NCBI RefSeq assembly: GCF_002834295.1
Contig: NZ_PISP01000003.1
Location: forward strand, 310,001 to 374,000
Source: Rhodohalobacter barkolensis
GTDB lineage: Bacteria; Bacteroidota; Rhodothermia; Balneolales; Balneolaceae
Direction: 5' to 3'
DNA: 64,000 bases
Shown: one piece after another, positions 1 through 9,905 of the stretch
Layout: every line of letters begins with the position of its first letter
Position numbering within the stretch: the first letter of the stretch is position 1
Made by a program: the position numbers and the translations under genes
The notes under the pieces: generated by a model
What the model was told of the DNA's origin: nothing
The model's input: the letters and a program-made list of their open reading frames with translations, nothing else
Databases searched by the model: none

Positions 1-94
1 TTATGTTACAGCCATTGCCGGCGCCCTGTTTGTAGTAAACAGCCTGACGTTAATACGTACCGGGAAAAGAAAAGCAGACCTTACAACCAGCTAA
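1..94 (+). CDS. C-terminal end of a membrane protein (partial)
   Basis: An open frame enters from the left edge (first full codon at position 2) and stops at TAA 92-94. The 30 visible residues are a hydrophobic helix (AIAGALFVVNSLTLI) followed by a basic tail (RTGKRK), typical of a membrane protein ending in the cytoplasm. It runs convergently into the ABC ATPase gene and overlaps its 3' end by 14 bases. The family cannot be named from this fragment, and a chance open frame is possible. Confidence 0.5.
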   Translation, partial: YVTAIAGALFVVNSLTLIRTGKRKADLTTS

Positions 95-842
95 GCATAT
101 CATCACTTCTGCCGCCCGACTCAACATACTGTTCAAATATTTCGCTCAGGTTCGAATTTTTTTCTAGCTCTTTGCGTGTTGCTGAATCCAGATAGGCCAG
201 GATTTTTCCTTTGTGCAGAATCGCGATGTCATCGCATAAATTCTCCACCACTTCGAGAATATGGCTGGTAATGAAAATCGTAGTCCCCTTCTGTTTTAAT
301 CTTCGAATTACATTTTTCATACGCCCGATCGATATCACATCCACACTTTCGAACGGCTCATCTAAAAAAAGAAGCTTCGGCTCTGTTAAGATTGCAGCAC
401 AGAACGCCAATTTCTTACGGCTGCCGGAAGAGAGCTGCTTCGTTTTCACATGCATGAATTCCGTGATTTCAAAATAGTCGAACAGAGATTCTATTTTTTT
501 ATTCAGTCCGTGCGCCGGAATACTGTACATTTCGCAAACGTACGTTACAAATTCGTGAGATGTAAAATTCTCGAACAGCAACGGAGGTTGCAATACAGAA
601 GCCACATCCTTTTTTATTTCGATCTCATTGGAGGAATTATAACTCAATCCGTTGATCACAATAGAGCCCTGGTTATAATCTAACAGACCGGTTAAGATAC
701 CAATCAGGGTACTTTTCCCGGCTCCGTTTGGACCAATCAGGCCAAATATTGTACCGGTAGGCACCTCCAGGTCCAGCTCGGTTAAAACAGGTTCCTTGTC
801 GTAAGCTTTTGTAAGCTTTTCTATAATTAAAGCTCGTTCCAT
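81..842 (-). CDS. ABC exporter ATP-binding subunit
   Basis: This 253-residue protein is a single ABC nucleotide-binding domain. Walker A (GPNGAGKST) lies at about 37-45, a signature variant (LSSGS) at about 137-141, Walker B (LLFLDEP) at about 157-163 and the switch histidine near 194. It should energise the two large permeases encoded just upstream. Its ATG lies 16 bases inside the preceding permease frame, so the genes are probably translationally coupled. The layout of one ATPase and two unequal-copy permeases is that of ABC-2 type exporters; the substrate cannot be told from sequence. Confidence 0.9.
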   Translation of the reverse strand: MERALIIEKLTKAYDKEPVLTELDLEVPTGTIFGLIGPNGAGKSTLIGILTGLLDYNQGSIVINGLSYNSSNEIEIKKDVASVLQPPLLFENFTSHEFVTYVCEMYSIPAHGLNKKIESLFDYFEITEFMHVKTKQLSSGSRKKLAFCAAILTEPKLLFLDEPFESVDVISIGRMKNVIRRLKQKGTTIFITSHILEVVENLCDDIAILHKGKILAYLDSATRKELEKNSNLSEIFEQYVESGGRSDDMLSWL

Positions 843-2368
843 AAATGAGGGATCACTTTTTTGTTGAAGGAGATTGACACCCCTTTCAGTTTCTTAATAT
901 ACATAATCAGCAGTATTACGTTGCCCACACCAAGTGCGGCAATATGATACCACTGAACATTTTCGTAAACCGGAAAAGTCACAACACCCAATAAAAGCAC
1001 AATAAACATTCCCGAAAAATTAACGGATGCAGGTACAACCGGATTTGAAACCGACATCAGGCTAACATCTTCAATTTTTTTATAGTTGTTCATGGAGCTT
1101 TTAAAAACATAATGAGAAAACACCATGGTAATAAACAGCACTCCCATAAAAACCTGAACCATAGTCAACGGCGACTGGTATAGAAACGGAATAAACACCA
1201 ACACTGAGATCAAACCAACCAGCGTGATTTTAAAAGCCGTAAAAAACCGTTCAATAATAATTTTTTCCCGTTTAATGGGCGCCTGAAGAGTGAGTAAAAG
1301 TTCTCTGTTTTCAAATCCAAACATGTTTGCCATCATTACCATCAGAAAAATAACTGGAATCAGGGAGAGCAGAACGGAAGTCATAAATCCACCATTTTCC
1401 GTTCCGGTTGACACAAACACGATATAGGGGATCACAAAAAAGTAGGTCAGCAGAATTTGAGTTTTACTGAATGGGTGTTTCCACACCGAGTAGAAAAATT
1501 TACCTCCTTGCCTGCCCAGCCATTTGATAAAGAAGCGAATACCATTTGAATGATCTTCAGATGAATCGCTGGCCAATGGAGTAAGCAGGGCTTTTCGGGT
1601 TTGAAGGTAGAGATCTTTTTGGAGCACAAATCCACAGATCATCACTGTGATGAATACCACTAAAAATACCAGCTCACCGGGTATCCATGCAGCTGCGGAA
1701 TAGAAGATCATACCGGGTGAGTAGACCAGCCACTCGTTAATTTTGGGTGCAAAAAATTCAGGGTAAGCAACAAAATTCGTCAGATCGATCTGAGTAGCAA
1801 AGAGAATTAAGATCATGACGATCAATCCAAGTAATCCATTCAGCCATTTTGAATTTTCTGACGTAAACGTTTTGAATCTCCATTTAATCGCATTGATCAG
1901 GCCGTAGTTCAACACAATCAAAACGGAGACCATCACGGCCTGGTACACAGTTGTTGCCATCAATCCAAGATATACAAACCAGAATATGTTGAACATCAGA
2001 TTCACAGGATGCAGAAAACCTGCAATATTCATGTAGTTGATTAGCTTCTGAAGCGGCATCCCCAGGGCAAGCAGTTTTCGGTTATCGTTTAGTCTCAGCC
2101 GGCTAATTTTGGTATAGAACAGTTGTGAAAACCAAACCAGGTTAATAAACACCAGATGTACCAGAAATTGAACATCTCTCGTAAACCAGGGATACTCTTG
2201 CTGCACTGTGGCATGATCTGAAACAAATACCAATGTAAAAGCGACCCCCACAAACTGACCAAAAATCAGGAGCAGAAAGAGGGAGTAAAGAATGATTGCG
2301 CTAACTTCTACACTGCGAAGAGAACGCCACCACAATTTTCCGTTAAGTTCAAAAAAGAGCTTTACCAT
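827..2368 (-). CDS. ABC exporter permease, copy 2
   Basis: A 513-residue polytopic membrane protein with roughly a dozen hydrophobic segments and no soluble domain. It is clearly paralogous to the next gene: both have a LNDNRKLLALG/MEENRKLLALG stretch after the second membrane region, a HPVN motif, and a MMANMFGFENRELLLTLQAP-type stretch (MVMANMFGYEHREFLLHLQMP in the other copy). The pair probably forms a heterodimeric membrane domain with the ATPase. It starts 33 bases after the stop of copy 1, in the same operon. Confidence 0.85.
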   Translation of the reverse strand: MVKLFFELNGKLWWRSLRSVEVSAIILYSLFLLLIFGQFVGVAFTLVFVSDHATVQQEYPWFTRDVQFLVHLVFINLVWFSQLFYTKISRLRLNDNRKLLALGMPLQKLINYMNIAGFLHPVNLMFNIFWFVYLGLMATTVYQAVMVSVLIVLNYGLINAIKWRFKTFTSENSKWLNGLLGLIVMILILFATQIDLTNFVAYPEFFAPKINEWLVYSPGMIFYSAAAWIPGELVFLVVFITVMICGFVLQKDLYLQTRKALLTPLASDSSEDHSNGIRFFIKWLGRQGGKFFYSVWKHPFSKTQILLTYFFVIPYIVFVSTGTENGGFMTSVLLSLIPVIFLMVMMANMFGFENRELLLTLQAPIKREKIIIERFFTAFKITLVGLISVLVFIPFLYQSPLTMVQVFMGVLFITMVFSHYVFKSSMNNYKKIEDVSLMSVSNPVVPASVNFSGMFIVLLLGVVTFPVYENVQWYHIAALGVGNVILLIMYIKKLKGVSISFNKKVIPHLWNEL

Positions 2369-2401
2369 GTGATATATTGAGAACTATGAGAGCCTGTCTG
2401 A

Positions 2402-3952
2402 TTAATAATCGCTCCAGAGCTGATGTAAAATCCTGCCCTTAAACGCTTTTGACAGCAGATCGAAATTACGCCATAAGTAGATTGTAATTGCCCCGACTAA
2501 GGCGAACATCACCCATAATCTGTAGGGCTGCCATTCGCCCAGGGGCACAAAAACCGAATAACCAAGGATGAATATCGCGGATGACATTGTAAAAGTCACC
2601 TTTTGCGGAATAACCGGATGTTTAAAACTGAATGAACTGTAGCTGGCCTGTTGATATTGATAAAATGAGCTCCAGAGAAAAATGATCATAAAACATAGGA
2701 AAAAGAAAGTATTGGCAATGTAGATGGCAAATACGGTTCCCAGTTGAGGCAAGTAGATCAGTTCAAATATAGTAATTGCATAAAAAATGAACAGAGGTAC
2801 TGTAATTATGCCTAGAAACCGTTCTTTAAGCTGCTTTTCGAACGGAACCGGCATTTGAAGATGGAGTAAAAACTCGCGGTGCTCGTATCCAAACATGTTG
2901 GCCATCACCATACCGAGGAGTGCTACCGGGATTGCCGCAAGCATGGTCGTAATCAGTATTGTTGATATTACCCCAAAATCGACCAATAAAAGAATTGGGA
3001 TATACACCAATGGGATTAACGCAATCGCAAACACCTGAAGTTTATTATACGGATGTGTCATTACGTAGTAGTAGTACTTGCCCGCGTTGTTTCCCAAATA
3101 CCGTTTTAAAAACTTGAGTAAACTTCCCGCCTCTTTTCTGAATTTAATTGCCGCCGGTTTCATCAAACCATCTTTGGTTTTATAGAAATGATCCCGAAAA
3201 ATCAGCACTGTAAGTAAGAACAGGAAACCAAAGAGGACCCCGGTTAAAATCAGGCTGTGCTCGTATGATGCAGATTGAAGCAACAGGCCACCCGGCAGCC
3301 ACATAAACAGCTCTGAAAATCCGGTAAACTGTTCCGCAAAATCTCCGATTACAGATTCAGGGCGGCGGGTAAAAATAGTCAGGACAGTGATCACTCCAAA
3401 TACTATGAAGATGAAACTGAATACAATAATTCGAAAACGTTTTTCCACCATTCTTAAAAACCGATGCTTGATGGAAAAGATCATTCCGTAATTAAGAAGC
3501 ACCGCTGTTACCAGAATCGGGATATTCCACGCACTATCAATTTGAAGGGAGAGAAAGATCAACCAAGTAAAATTGTAGATCATGTTTACCGGGTGATATA
3601 GGGCCATCAAATTCAGATGCCAGGAGAGTTTACCGGCTGGGTATCCCAAAGCGAGCAGTTTCCGGTTTTCCTCCATATTCAACAGCCGGGTGCTCGTAAA
3701 CGAAAAGTGCATGATCCAGAATACGTTGGCAAAAACCAGAATAATCAACTGATGAATTTCGGGTGTGAGCCAGGGAAGTTCAACGGCAATTTCTGAACTC
3801 GAATCCAGGAAAAGTACAACGAGAGCAGATCCCATCAAGTTGACCAGCATAACCAGAAGAAACAGGCTGTACCCAACCAAAAGAACGGTCTGAAAAGTGG
3901 TAAGCCTGGCTAAAAACAACTTCCAGTTCAGGTAAAGCAGCTTGCTGATCAT
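2402..3952 (-). CDS. ABC exporter permease, copy 1
   Basis: A 516-residue polytopic membrane protein and the first gene of the three-gene exporter operon (this gene, copy 2, ATPase). The conserved cytoplasmic stretch MVMANMFGYEHREF is shared with copy 2, which indicates an old tandem duplication. It starts just downstream of the terminator of the neighbouring beta-barrel gene, so it should have its own promoter in the short gap. The substrate is unknown; bacteriocin, lipid or drug export are all possible. Confidence 0.85.
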   Translation of the reverse strand: MISKLLYLNWKLFLARLTTFQTVLLVGYSLFLLVMLVNLMGSALVVLFLDSSSEIAVELPWLTPEIHQLIILVFANVFWIMHFSFTSTRLLNMEENRKLLALGYPAGKLSWHLNLMALYHPVNMIYNFTWLIFLSLQIDSAWNIPILVTAVLLNYGMIFSIKHRFLRMVEKRFRIIVFSFIFIVFGVITVLTIFTRRPESVIGDFAEQFTGFSELFMWLPGGLLLQSASYEHSLILTGVLFGFLFLLTVLIFRDHFYKTKDGLMKPAAIKFRKEAGSLLKFLKRYLGNNAGKYYYYVMTHPYNKLQVFAIALIPLVYIPILLLVDFGVISTILITTMLAAIPVALLGMVMANMFGYEHREFLLHLQMPVPFEKQLKERFLGIITVPLFIFYAITIFELIYLPQLGTVFAIYIANTFFFLCFMIIFLWSSFYQYQQASYSSFSFKHPVIPQKVTFTMSSAIFILGYSVFVPLGEWQPYRLWVMFALVGAITIYLWRNFDLLSKAFKGRILHQLWSDY

Positions 3953-3974
3953 CTGTACATGATATTACTTCAGA

Positions 3975-4000
3975 AAAAAAGCCCCGAAAAAACGGGGCTT
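3975..4000 (-). terminator. Rho-independent terminator of the beta-barrel gene
   Basis: A perfect 7-bp stem (AGCCCCG/CGGGGCT) with a six-base loop is followed on the minus strand by six or more T residues. It lies 24 bases after the stop of the outer-membrane protein gene and separates it from the exporter operon. Confidence 0.85.
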
Positions 4001-4024
4001 AAAACAACTCTTTATAATTTAAAT

Positions 4025-4642
4025 TTAGAATGTGATTCCAAGGGCAATTGAGAGGACTGCGTTTTTCTCACCGTCATCTGCATCGTCTTCAAAAACCGAT
4101 GTAAATCCATAACTGTATCTTGCCTGTGCGTTGAGTTTCGTAACCCCAACATTGAAATCAAGGCCAACGGCTGCTACTCCGCCAAACTCCGAACTTTTTG
4201 TCTGATCGTCAATATCAACCCCGCCAAAAATTTCACCGTCATCAAACTCAGCTTCCGCATTCATATTAAAACCAATGTACGGGCCAATTAAAAAATGTGG
4301 AGTAATCGGTCCGGGAGGGCCCAATTGAAATTTTGCCGTCAGAGGCACTTCAATATAATCGAGCTTTACTTTTCCGGACACGCCGCTATCTTCAACCTTT
4401 GCACCTTTTTGGGTGTAGTAGACCCCACTTTCGATACCGAACGGTAATGCCGGCACAGAAAACTCTAAAGTGGCCCCAACCAACAATCCGGTTTTTGCGT
4501 CGTATTCAAAATCGGAACCGCTAAAATTTGATATGTTCATCCCTCCTTTCAGTCCAATACTGACCGGGCTTTGTGCATTCGCGCTCTGTACTACAACCGC
4601 TGCCATAAATATGACAACCAGCAGACTCGTTAGCTTTTTCAT
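4025..4642 (-). CDS. Outer-membrane beta-barrel protein (porin-like family)
   Basis: The start chosen is the ATG at 4642 (MKKLTSLLVV), 205 residues. A purine-rich AGAGA sits about six bases upstream, and this start gives a clean signal peptide ending at SANAQ; longer in-frame starts add only a basic leader. The mature part has alternating hydrophobic strands with SIGLKGGMNISNFSG near the N-terminus and a last strand ending in aromatic F (SIALGITF), as in small eight-stranded porin-like barrels of Bacteroidota. It is a single-gene unit with its own terminator. A structural or adhesive role is likely but not demonstrable here. Confidence 0.85.
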   Translation of the reverse strand: MKKLTSLLVVIFMAAVVVQSANAQSPVSIGLKGGMNISNFSGSDFEYDAKTGLLVGATLEFSVPALPFGIESGVYYTQKGAKVEDSGVSGKVKLDYIEVPLTAKFQLGPPGPITPHFLIGPYIGFNMNAEAEFDDGEIFGGVDIDDQTKSSEFGGVAAVGLDFNVGVTKLNAQARYSYGFTSVFEDDADDGEKNAVLSIALGITF

Positions 4643-4764
4643 ATACATTCTCTGTCTTTTTAAGTGTTTTGTTTTATTAAGGATAGATTCCCTCAACTTT
4701 TGTTACAACAATTAATCAAATTCGCTCATCAAATGAAATAGGGTTTTCATGATACCTCCAAATA

Positions 4765-4798
4765 AAAAACCACTCCGGCTTATATCGAAGTGGTTTTT
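4765..4798. terminator. Symmetric (bidirectional) terminator downstream of uvrA
   Basis: The 10-bp inverted repeat AAAAACCACT/AGTGGTTTTT surrounds a 14-base loop, with A and T runs on the two sides so that it could act in both directions. It lies about 115 bases beyond the uvrA stop. Confidence 0.7.
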
Positions 4799-4913
4799 AG
4801 AATAGAAGAAATTACCCGGTATTTTCAATCACGATCGGCAAAAATATTGCCTTGGCCTGAATATCTATCTAAAACAGAGCTGGAATGTAACGATCTACAA
4901 CTTTTGAGTAGAC

Positions 4914-7730
4914 TTACAATATCTCTTTCAGAAACTGTCCGGTATGGCTCTCCTCAACAGAAGCTATCTCCTCAGGAGTACCGGTTGCAACAACCTGTCC
5001 ACCGCCAAATCCACCTTCCGGACCAATATCAATAATCCAGTCGGCAGATTTTATGACGTCCAGATTGTGCTCAATGATGATGACAGAATGTCCCTGATTC
5101 ACAAGATCGTTAAACGACTTCAGCAGTTTTGCGATATCCTCAAAATGAAGTCCGGTGGTAGGTTCATCAAAAAAGTAAAGTGTGTGATCGTTGTTTGTCT
5201 TGGACAGGAATTTCGCCAGTTTCACGCGTTGTGCTTCCCCCCCGGATAGCGTGGTTGCACTCTGGCCCAGTTTCAGATAACCAAGCCCAACATCATCCAG
5301 CGGCTGAAGTTTATTCACAATCGAATTCTCATCCACAAAGAAATCGAGAGCATCACTCACGCTCATCTCCAATACATCGTGGATATTCTTCCCGCGATAC
5401 TTCACCTGAAGAATCTCTTTTCTGAAACGAGTTCCCCCGCACTCTTCACAAACAAGCTCGATGTCGGCCATAAACTGCATCTCGATCTTCTGAACACCTT
5501 CTCCCTGGCACGCTTCACATCGCCCGCCCGGTACATTAAATGAAAAGTGCCCGGGTGTGTATCCCATAATTTTAGACTGACGTGTATTTGAAAACAGATC
5601 GCGAATACCGTCAAACGCCTTGGTGTATGTGGCCGGATTTGAACGTGTTGATCGCCCGATTGGACTCTGATCCACCATCTCTACCGCTTCAACATGGCGC
5701 AATCCACTCAGTTTTCGATGACGGCCAATCTTCTCTTTCCACGTTCCAAGTTCGTTCTGAATGAATGCATAGAGTGTATCGTGAACCAAGGTCGATTTCC
5801 CGGAACCTGAAACCCCGGTTACACATACCAGTTTACCAAGCGGGAATTCTACGTCTATACTCTTCAGATTGTGTTCGGATGCGCCCTCCACAAGCAGGGA
5901 TTTTCCATTTCCTTTACGGCGTTTTTTTGGAACCGGAATCTCCTTTTTCCCACTCAGATATTTTCCGGTCAGCGTGTTTGATTTCAAAAGTTCATCATAG
6001 GGACCGCTGAATACGACCTCTCCGCCATAAGTTCCTGCAAATGGACCGATATCAATGATATTATCCGCCGATTTAATCATCTCCGGATCGTGTTCTACAA
6101 CCAACACGGTATTCCCGATATCCCTGAGTGACTTCAGAATGTTTATCAACCGATCGTTGTCTCTTGGGTGAAGCCCAATAGTCGGTTCATCCAGAACGTA
6201 CAGACTGCCAATCAGTGAGCTTCCCAGCGAGTTCGCAAGACTGATCCTCTGAGACTCACCACCGCTCAATGTATTTGTCAGACGTTCCAGTGTGAGGTAG
6301 TCAAGTCCAACCTCATCCAGATATTTCAGGCGTTTCCTGATTTCATACAGAATCTGACCGGCCACTTCTTTTTCAAAATCGGTAAGCGTCAGTTCCTCAA
6401 AAAATTCCCGGGCGTAGCCAATAGTCATCTCAGAAACCTCACCGATATGCAATCCGCCCACTTTTACATAGAGAGCATCTTTTCGAACACGGAATCCTTC
6501 ACAATCCGGGCAGCGGCTGTAACCACGGTAACGGGAATAAAGCACACGCATGTGAACTTTATAAAACTGACTCTTTACATCCTTAAAAAATCCGTGGATT
6601 CCTGTATAACCGTCTTTACCATTCCACAAAATACGCTTCGTATTCTTATCCAGATTTTTATAGGGAACATCAATCGGTAGCTGCTCTTTGGCCGCAACCT
6701 TGATAAAATCCTTCAGGTATTTACTAAATTTTGGCGAATCGAACGGAGCCACAGCACCGCCGCGAATCGTCTTGTCGTGATCGGGAATCACCAGATCTTC
6801 ATCAATGCCGGCTACGCGGCCAAATCCTTCGCAGGTGTCGCAGGCACCAAAGGGATTGTTGAATGAGAACATCTGTGGTGTCGGCTCCAGAAACTCCATT
6901 CCATCTCGTTCAAACCGCTCACTAAACGGGTACTCTTTCCCATCACGAACTTTAATAGAGCATCTGCCATTTCCTTCTCTGAATGCCGTTTCAATCGAAT
7001 CGGCCAAACGGCTTCGGCCTTCATCATCTTTTTTCAAGGCGAGACGATCAACCAATACACGGTAATTTTTCGGTTTGATTTTTTTCGGATCTGCATCATC
7101 ACCGCTTAAGTCGACTATTTGCTCATCATCAACTTTCAGCAAACGTGTGAGTCCTTTCTCCTTCAACACGGTCAGCTGCTCTTCCATCTTTCGCCCCTCC
7201 CTCAAATCGATCGGAAAAAGTACATAGAATTTTGTTTTCTCCTCAAGCTCGTCAAACAATTCCTTGATGATAGTCTCGGGTGTATCTTTCTGAACCTGCT
7301 TCCCGGATTTTGGAGAGATTGTTTTACCGATCCGGGCAAAGAGCAATCTCACATAATCGTAGATCTCCGTGGAAGTTCCAACCGTTGATCGCGGGTTACT
7401 GCTGGTTGTTTTCTGCTGAATAGCCATCGCCGGCGAAATCCCCTGCATAAAATCGACATCGGGCTTGTCCATCCGCTCCAGAAATTGACGGGCATAACTC
7501 GACAGACTCTCCACATAGCGCCGCTGTCCTTCGGCGTAGATCGTATCAAACGCGAGACTCGATTTCCCAGATCCGGATACGCCCGTAACAACCGTAAGCT
7601 TATTTCGGGGAATTTCAACATCAATATTTTTGAGGTTGTGAACCCTGGCCCCTTTTACTATGATGGGCCGTTCAGAACTGGGGATTCCGTTTTTTGAACT
7701 TTCTTTCTTTTCGATGGTAGATTCGCTCAT
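4914..7730 (-). CDS. uvrA: Excinuclease ABC subunit A
   Basis: At 938 residues this is full length for UvrA, the damage-recognition ATPase of nucleotide excision repair. There are two Walker A motifs (GVSGSGKSS at about 50-58, GVSGSGKST at about 639-647) and two signatures (LSGGESQRI near 488, LSGGEAQRV near 828). The C-terminal zinc module is intact, with cysteines at about 738, 741, 761 and 764. The N-terminal zinc module keeps only the later CDTC and CPDC pairs; the CPxCG pair usually found before the LEPxxFSFN stretch is replaced by acidic and basic residues, which I associate with Bacteroidota-type UvrA. The gene is monocistronic. Confidence 0.97.
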   Translation of the reverse strand: MSESTIEKKESSKNGIPSSERPIIVKGARVHNLKNIDVEIPRNKLTVVTGVSGSGKSSLAFDTIYAEGQRRYVESLSSYARQFLERMDKPDVDFMQGISPAMAIQQKTTSSNPRSTVGTSTEIYDYVRLLFARIGKTISPKSGKQVQKDTPETIIKELFDELEEKTKFYVLFPIDLREGRKMEEQLTVLKEKGLTRLLKVDDEQIVDLSGDDADPKKIKPKNYRVLVDRLALKKDDEGRSRLADSIETAFREGNGRCSIKVRDGKEYPFSERFERDGMEFLEPTPQMFSFNNPFGACDTCEGFGRVAGIDEDLVIPDHDKTIRGGAVAPFDSPKFSKYLKDFIKVAAKEQLPIDVPYKNLDKNTKRILWNGKDGYTGIHGFFKDVKSQFYKVHMRVLYSRYRGYSRCPDCEGFRVRKDALYVKVGGLHIGEVSEMTIGYAREFFEELTLTDFEKEVAGQILYEIRKRLKYLDEVGLDYLTLERLTNTLSGGESQRISLANSLGSSLIGSLYVLDEPTIGLHPRDNDRLINILKSLRDIGNTVLVVEHDPEMIKSADNIIDIGPFAGTYGGEVVFSGPYDELLKSNTLTGKYLSGKKEIPVPKKRRKGNGKSLLVEGASEHNLKSIDVEFPLGKLVCVTGVSGSGKSTLVHDTLYAFIQNELGTWKEKIGRHRKLSGLRHVEAVEMVDQSPIGRSTRSNPATYTKAFDGIRDLFSNTRQSKIMGYTPGHFSFNVPGGRCEACQGEGVQKIEMQFMADIELVCEECGGTRFRKEILQVKYRGKNIHDVLEMSVSDALDFFVDENSIVNKLQPLDDVGLGYLKLGQSATTLSGGEAQRVKLAKFLSKTNNDHTLYFFDEPTTGLHFEDIAKLLKSFNDLVNQGHSVIIIEHNLDVIKSADWIIDIGPEGGFGGGQVVATGTPEEIASVEESHTGQFLKEIL

Positions 7731-8586
7731 GAAGCGTTGATTAGATGATTCCGCAAACGTGTTAAAATACGAAACTATTTACCCGAATGGCAGAATGGAT
7801 TTATACAATAATCCACAACAATCAGATCAGCCTAATGCGTTCAGTGGTCCACCGCTAAGGCGCCGTGAGCACGGAAGTGAATGATACCATAAATGTCCAG
7901 TTGCTGCATATAGAGGATTTTGGGATTGATCAACCTGTCAGCACCCGCCGGATCTGACAGCGTTAAAGGATTTCCCGGCGTATGAAAAATCAATGTTATT
8001 GCATTTTTAAATTCCGGAGGAATGCCCCGTTTGTAGCCACCGAAAGAAAACCCACCTTCGCTCCGTAGGAGCGTCCTTTTATCCATAATTGTGATGAGAA
8101 AAAGATCACCGAAAGGAGGCTCCTCCGGAGCCATTTATGATGTCTCTGAGAGTTTCTATAAACAGGGAACTCCTGACGGAGTTTTTTTGAAACCCAAATA
8201 GGCAATTAATTTCGGAGTTGATAAAAGACATGTGGTTCAGAATCAACGGTTTAAGCGATACGTCAAGTGTAACTTCTGGAAAACAACCATTCAAAGTTGT
8301 AGCTAACACACATTCCGGAGGAATGTCCTGTTTGTAGCAACCGATAGAAAAACCACCATCGCTCCGTAGGTGCGACCTTTTATCCATAATTGTGATGAGA
8401 AAAAAAACCCCGAAAGGAGACTCCGCCGGAGCTATTTATGGTGTCTATAAGAGTTTCTATAAACACGATGAACACTAGTAGTGCCATCCTTACGACGCTG
8501 TCAGAAATTCCGCTTCGCTCCATATGCTGACAGGTCGGAGTAGATGATTCTCTTAGTTCTTAACGGCTTTACCCTCCTTCCCTAAA
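7731..8586. repeat. Gene-free stretch built of hairpin-rich repeats
   Basis: No convincing gene lies here. Two copies of a unit of about 155 bases (8011-8165 and 8312-8466) match at a constant offset of 301 bases without indels. Each carries TCCGGA/TCCGTAGGA-centred palindromes: ATTCCGGAGGAAT at 8011, CGCTCCGTAGGAGCG at 8059 and GGCTCCTCCGGAGCC at 8118, with AACTCCTGACGGAGTT at 8168. The block is flanked by CTGTCAG/CTGACAG hairpins at 7935-7960 and 8498-8533. Short open frames inside it are products of the repeat. Confidence 0.8.
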
Positions 8587-8625
8587 ACTAAAAAACCCTT
8601 CTCCAATGTTATTGAAGAAGGGTTT
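8587..8625 (-). terminator. Rho-independent terminator of the amidohydrolase operon
   Basis: The stem AAACCCTTC/GAAGGGTTT has a 15-base loop and is followed by a T-run on the minus strand. It lies about 24 bases after the stop of the second amidohydrolase gene. Confidence 0.8.
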
Positions 8626-8648
8626 GGTAGAAATAATTAAGGTTTAGA

Positions 8649-9893
8649 CTACTCCGGCATAGACACTACTTCACCGTTGATAATCACACCTTTTACATGA
8701 GTCAGATACTCAAATGGATCACCGTCAAACATGGCGATGTCGGCATCCTTGCCACGTTCAAGGGAACCTACACGATCTGCAATACCCAGAATTTCAGCCG
8801 CACCGGCAGTCAAGGCGTGAAGTGCATTCTCCATTCCCAAACCGTTTGCAGCCGCAATCCCCGCTTCGTAGCGAACTACACGGGTTTTGGGCACATATCC
8901 CTCATATCCGCTTTGGAAGGCAATCGGAATACCGGCTTCTTGCAGTTTAGCTGCAGTTTCAAAGCTGATATTCTTCATATCGCCACCCGGTCGGGCCATT
9001 GTTGGGTGAATAATCACCGGTATACCGGCTTCCTTGATTTCATCTATCAGAAGATAGGCTTCGGCAGCTCCTTCCAGAACCATTTTAAAACCAAACTCTT
9101 CCTGAATTCGAAGAGCCGTATTGATATCCTGCGCAGTTTGAGCATTTACCAGAGCTGTAATGTTTCCATCAATCAGATCTGCCAGAACTTCAGATTTCAA
9201 ATCAGTTCCATCAGAATCGCCTTCAGCGCGTTTTTCGGCGTAATCCTTTGCACGGATCAACTCCTGTCTCAACACGGCCACCGCTTTGGATCGGGTTCCC
9301 GGTGAGCTAAAATTGCTCCTTACTCCGGAACCGAGAGTCATAGACAGCATCGTCCCGTCCTGCACCAACGCTTGATCAACCGTGGTTCCAATTGGTTTTA
9401 CAATCATCATCTGTCCGCTAATTACAGCGCCGGGACCGTGACCGGTCTGAATAGTAGTAACCCCGTGATCCTTCAAATATTCAACCAGAAATTCTCGGGC
9501 ATTGTAGGAGTCTGATGCTCGCAATTCAGGCTGAACAGCTGAAGAGGTTTCTAGCTGATCCTGATCGTGGTCCTGGTTGTAATAACCGGCCAGACCAACC
9601 ACAGAACGCGCGTCAATAAGACCGGGTGTTACTACTTTGGCTTCATGCACTTCATATCCTGAGGGAATCCGAACACGACTTTCCGGTCCAACCCGCTCAA
9701 TTTTTCCATCGCTGATCAAAACCACGCCGTTTGTAATGGCGTTGCCGTTCATGGTATAAACCGTTTCACCTTTTACGGCGATCTGAGCTTCTGCTGTATC
9801 CGCAAAAAGGGACACCGCAAACATCATTACTATCAGGGCAAGACCTGAAAATTTCACTCTGTGTTTCATTGCTTTCATTCTTTTGTTCATCAT
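8649..9893 (-). CDS. Secreted amidohydrolase-fold protein lacking metal ligands (putative pseudoenzyme)
   Basis: This 414-residue protein has a basic N-terminus and a signal peptide ending near ADTAEAQ. The fold is recognisable from ISDGKIERVG, TPGLIDA and the closing GSLERGKDADIAMFDGDPF. Aligned by eye with its upstream paralogue, each expected metal or catalytic residue is changed: HxH becomes RSV (about 96-98), the VHNH stretch becomes VNAQ (about 249-252), the QH histidine becomes glycine (about 275) and FHTDDP becomes FQSGYE (about 326-331). In place of the active site is a conserved-looking GYYNQDHDQDQ stretch (about 103-112). A strong AAGGAGG ribosome site 7 bases before the ATG overlaps the TAA of the upstream gene. 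It may be a non-catalytic partner of that enzyme. Confidence 0.8.
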   Translation of the reverse strand: MMNKRMKAMKHRVKFSGLALIVMMFAVSLFADTAEAQIAVKGETVYTMNGNAITNGVVLISDGKIERVGPESRVRIPSGYEVHEAKVVTPGLIDARSVVGLAGYYNQDHDQDQLETSSAVQPELRASDSYNAREFLVEYLKDHGVTTIQTGHGPGAVISGQMMIVKPIGTTVDQALVQDGTMLSMTLGSGVRSNFSSPGTRSKAVAVLRQELIRAKDYAEKRAEGDSDGTDLKSEVLADLIDGNITALVNAQTAQDINTALRIQEEFGFKMVLEGAAEAYLLIDEIKEAGIPVIIHPTMARPGGDMKNISFETAAKLQEAGIPIAFQSGYEGYVPKTRVVRYEAGIAAANGLGMENALHALTAGAAEILGIADRVGSLERGKDADIAMFDGDPFEYLTHVKGVIINGEVVSMPE

Positions 9894-9905
9894 AATTCAG
9901 CCTCC

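Noticed and set aside
7841-8387. Three overlapping open frames of 69-97 codons on the minus strand
   Set aside because: They are translations of the two-copy hairpin repeat, share the repeated peptide pattern and have no gene-like context.
8697-9305. A 202-codon frame on the + strand
   Set aside because: It is fully antisense to the amidohydrolase-like gene, which has a signal peptide, family motifs and a strong ribosome site.
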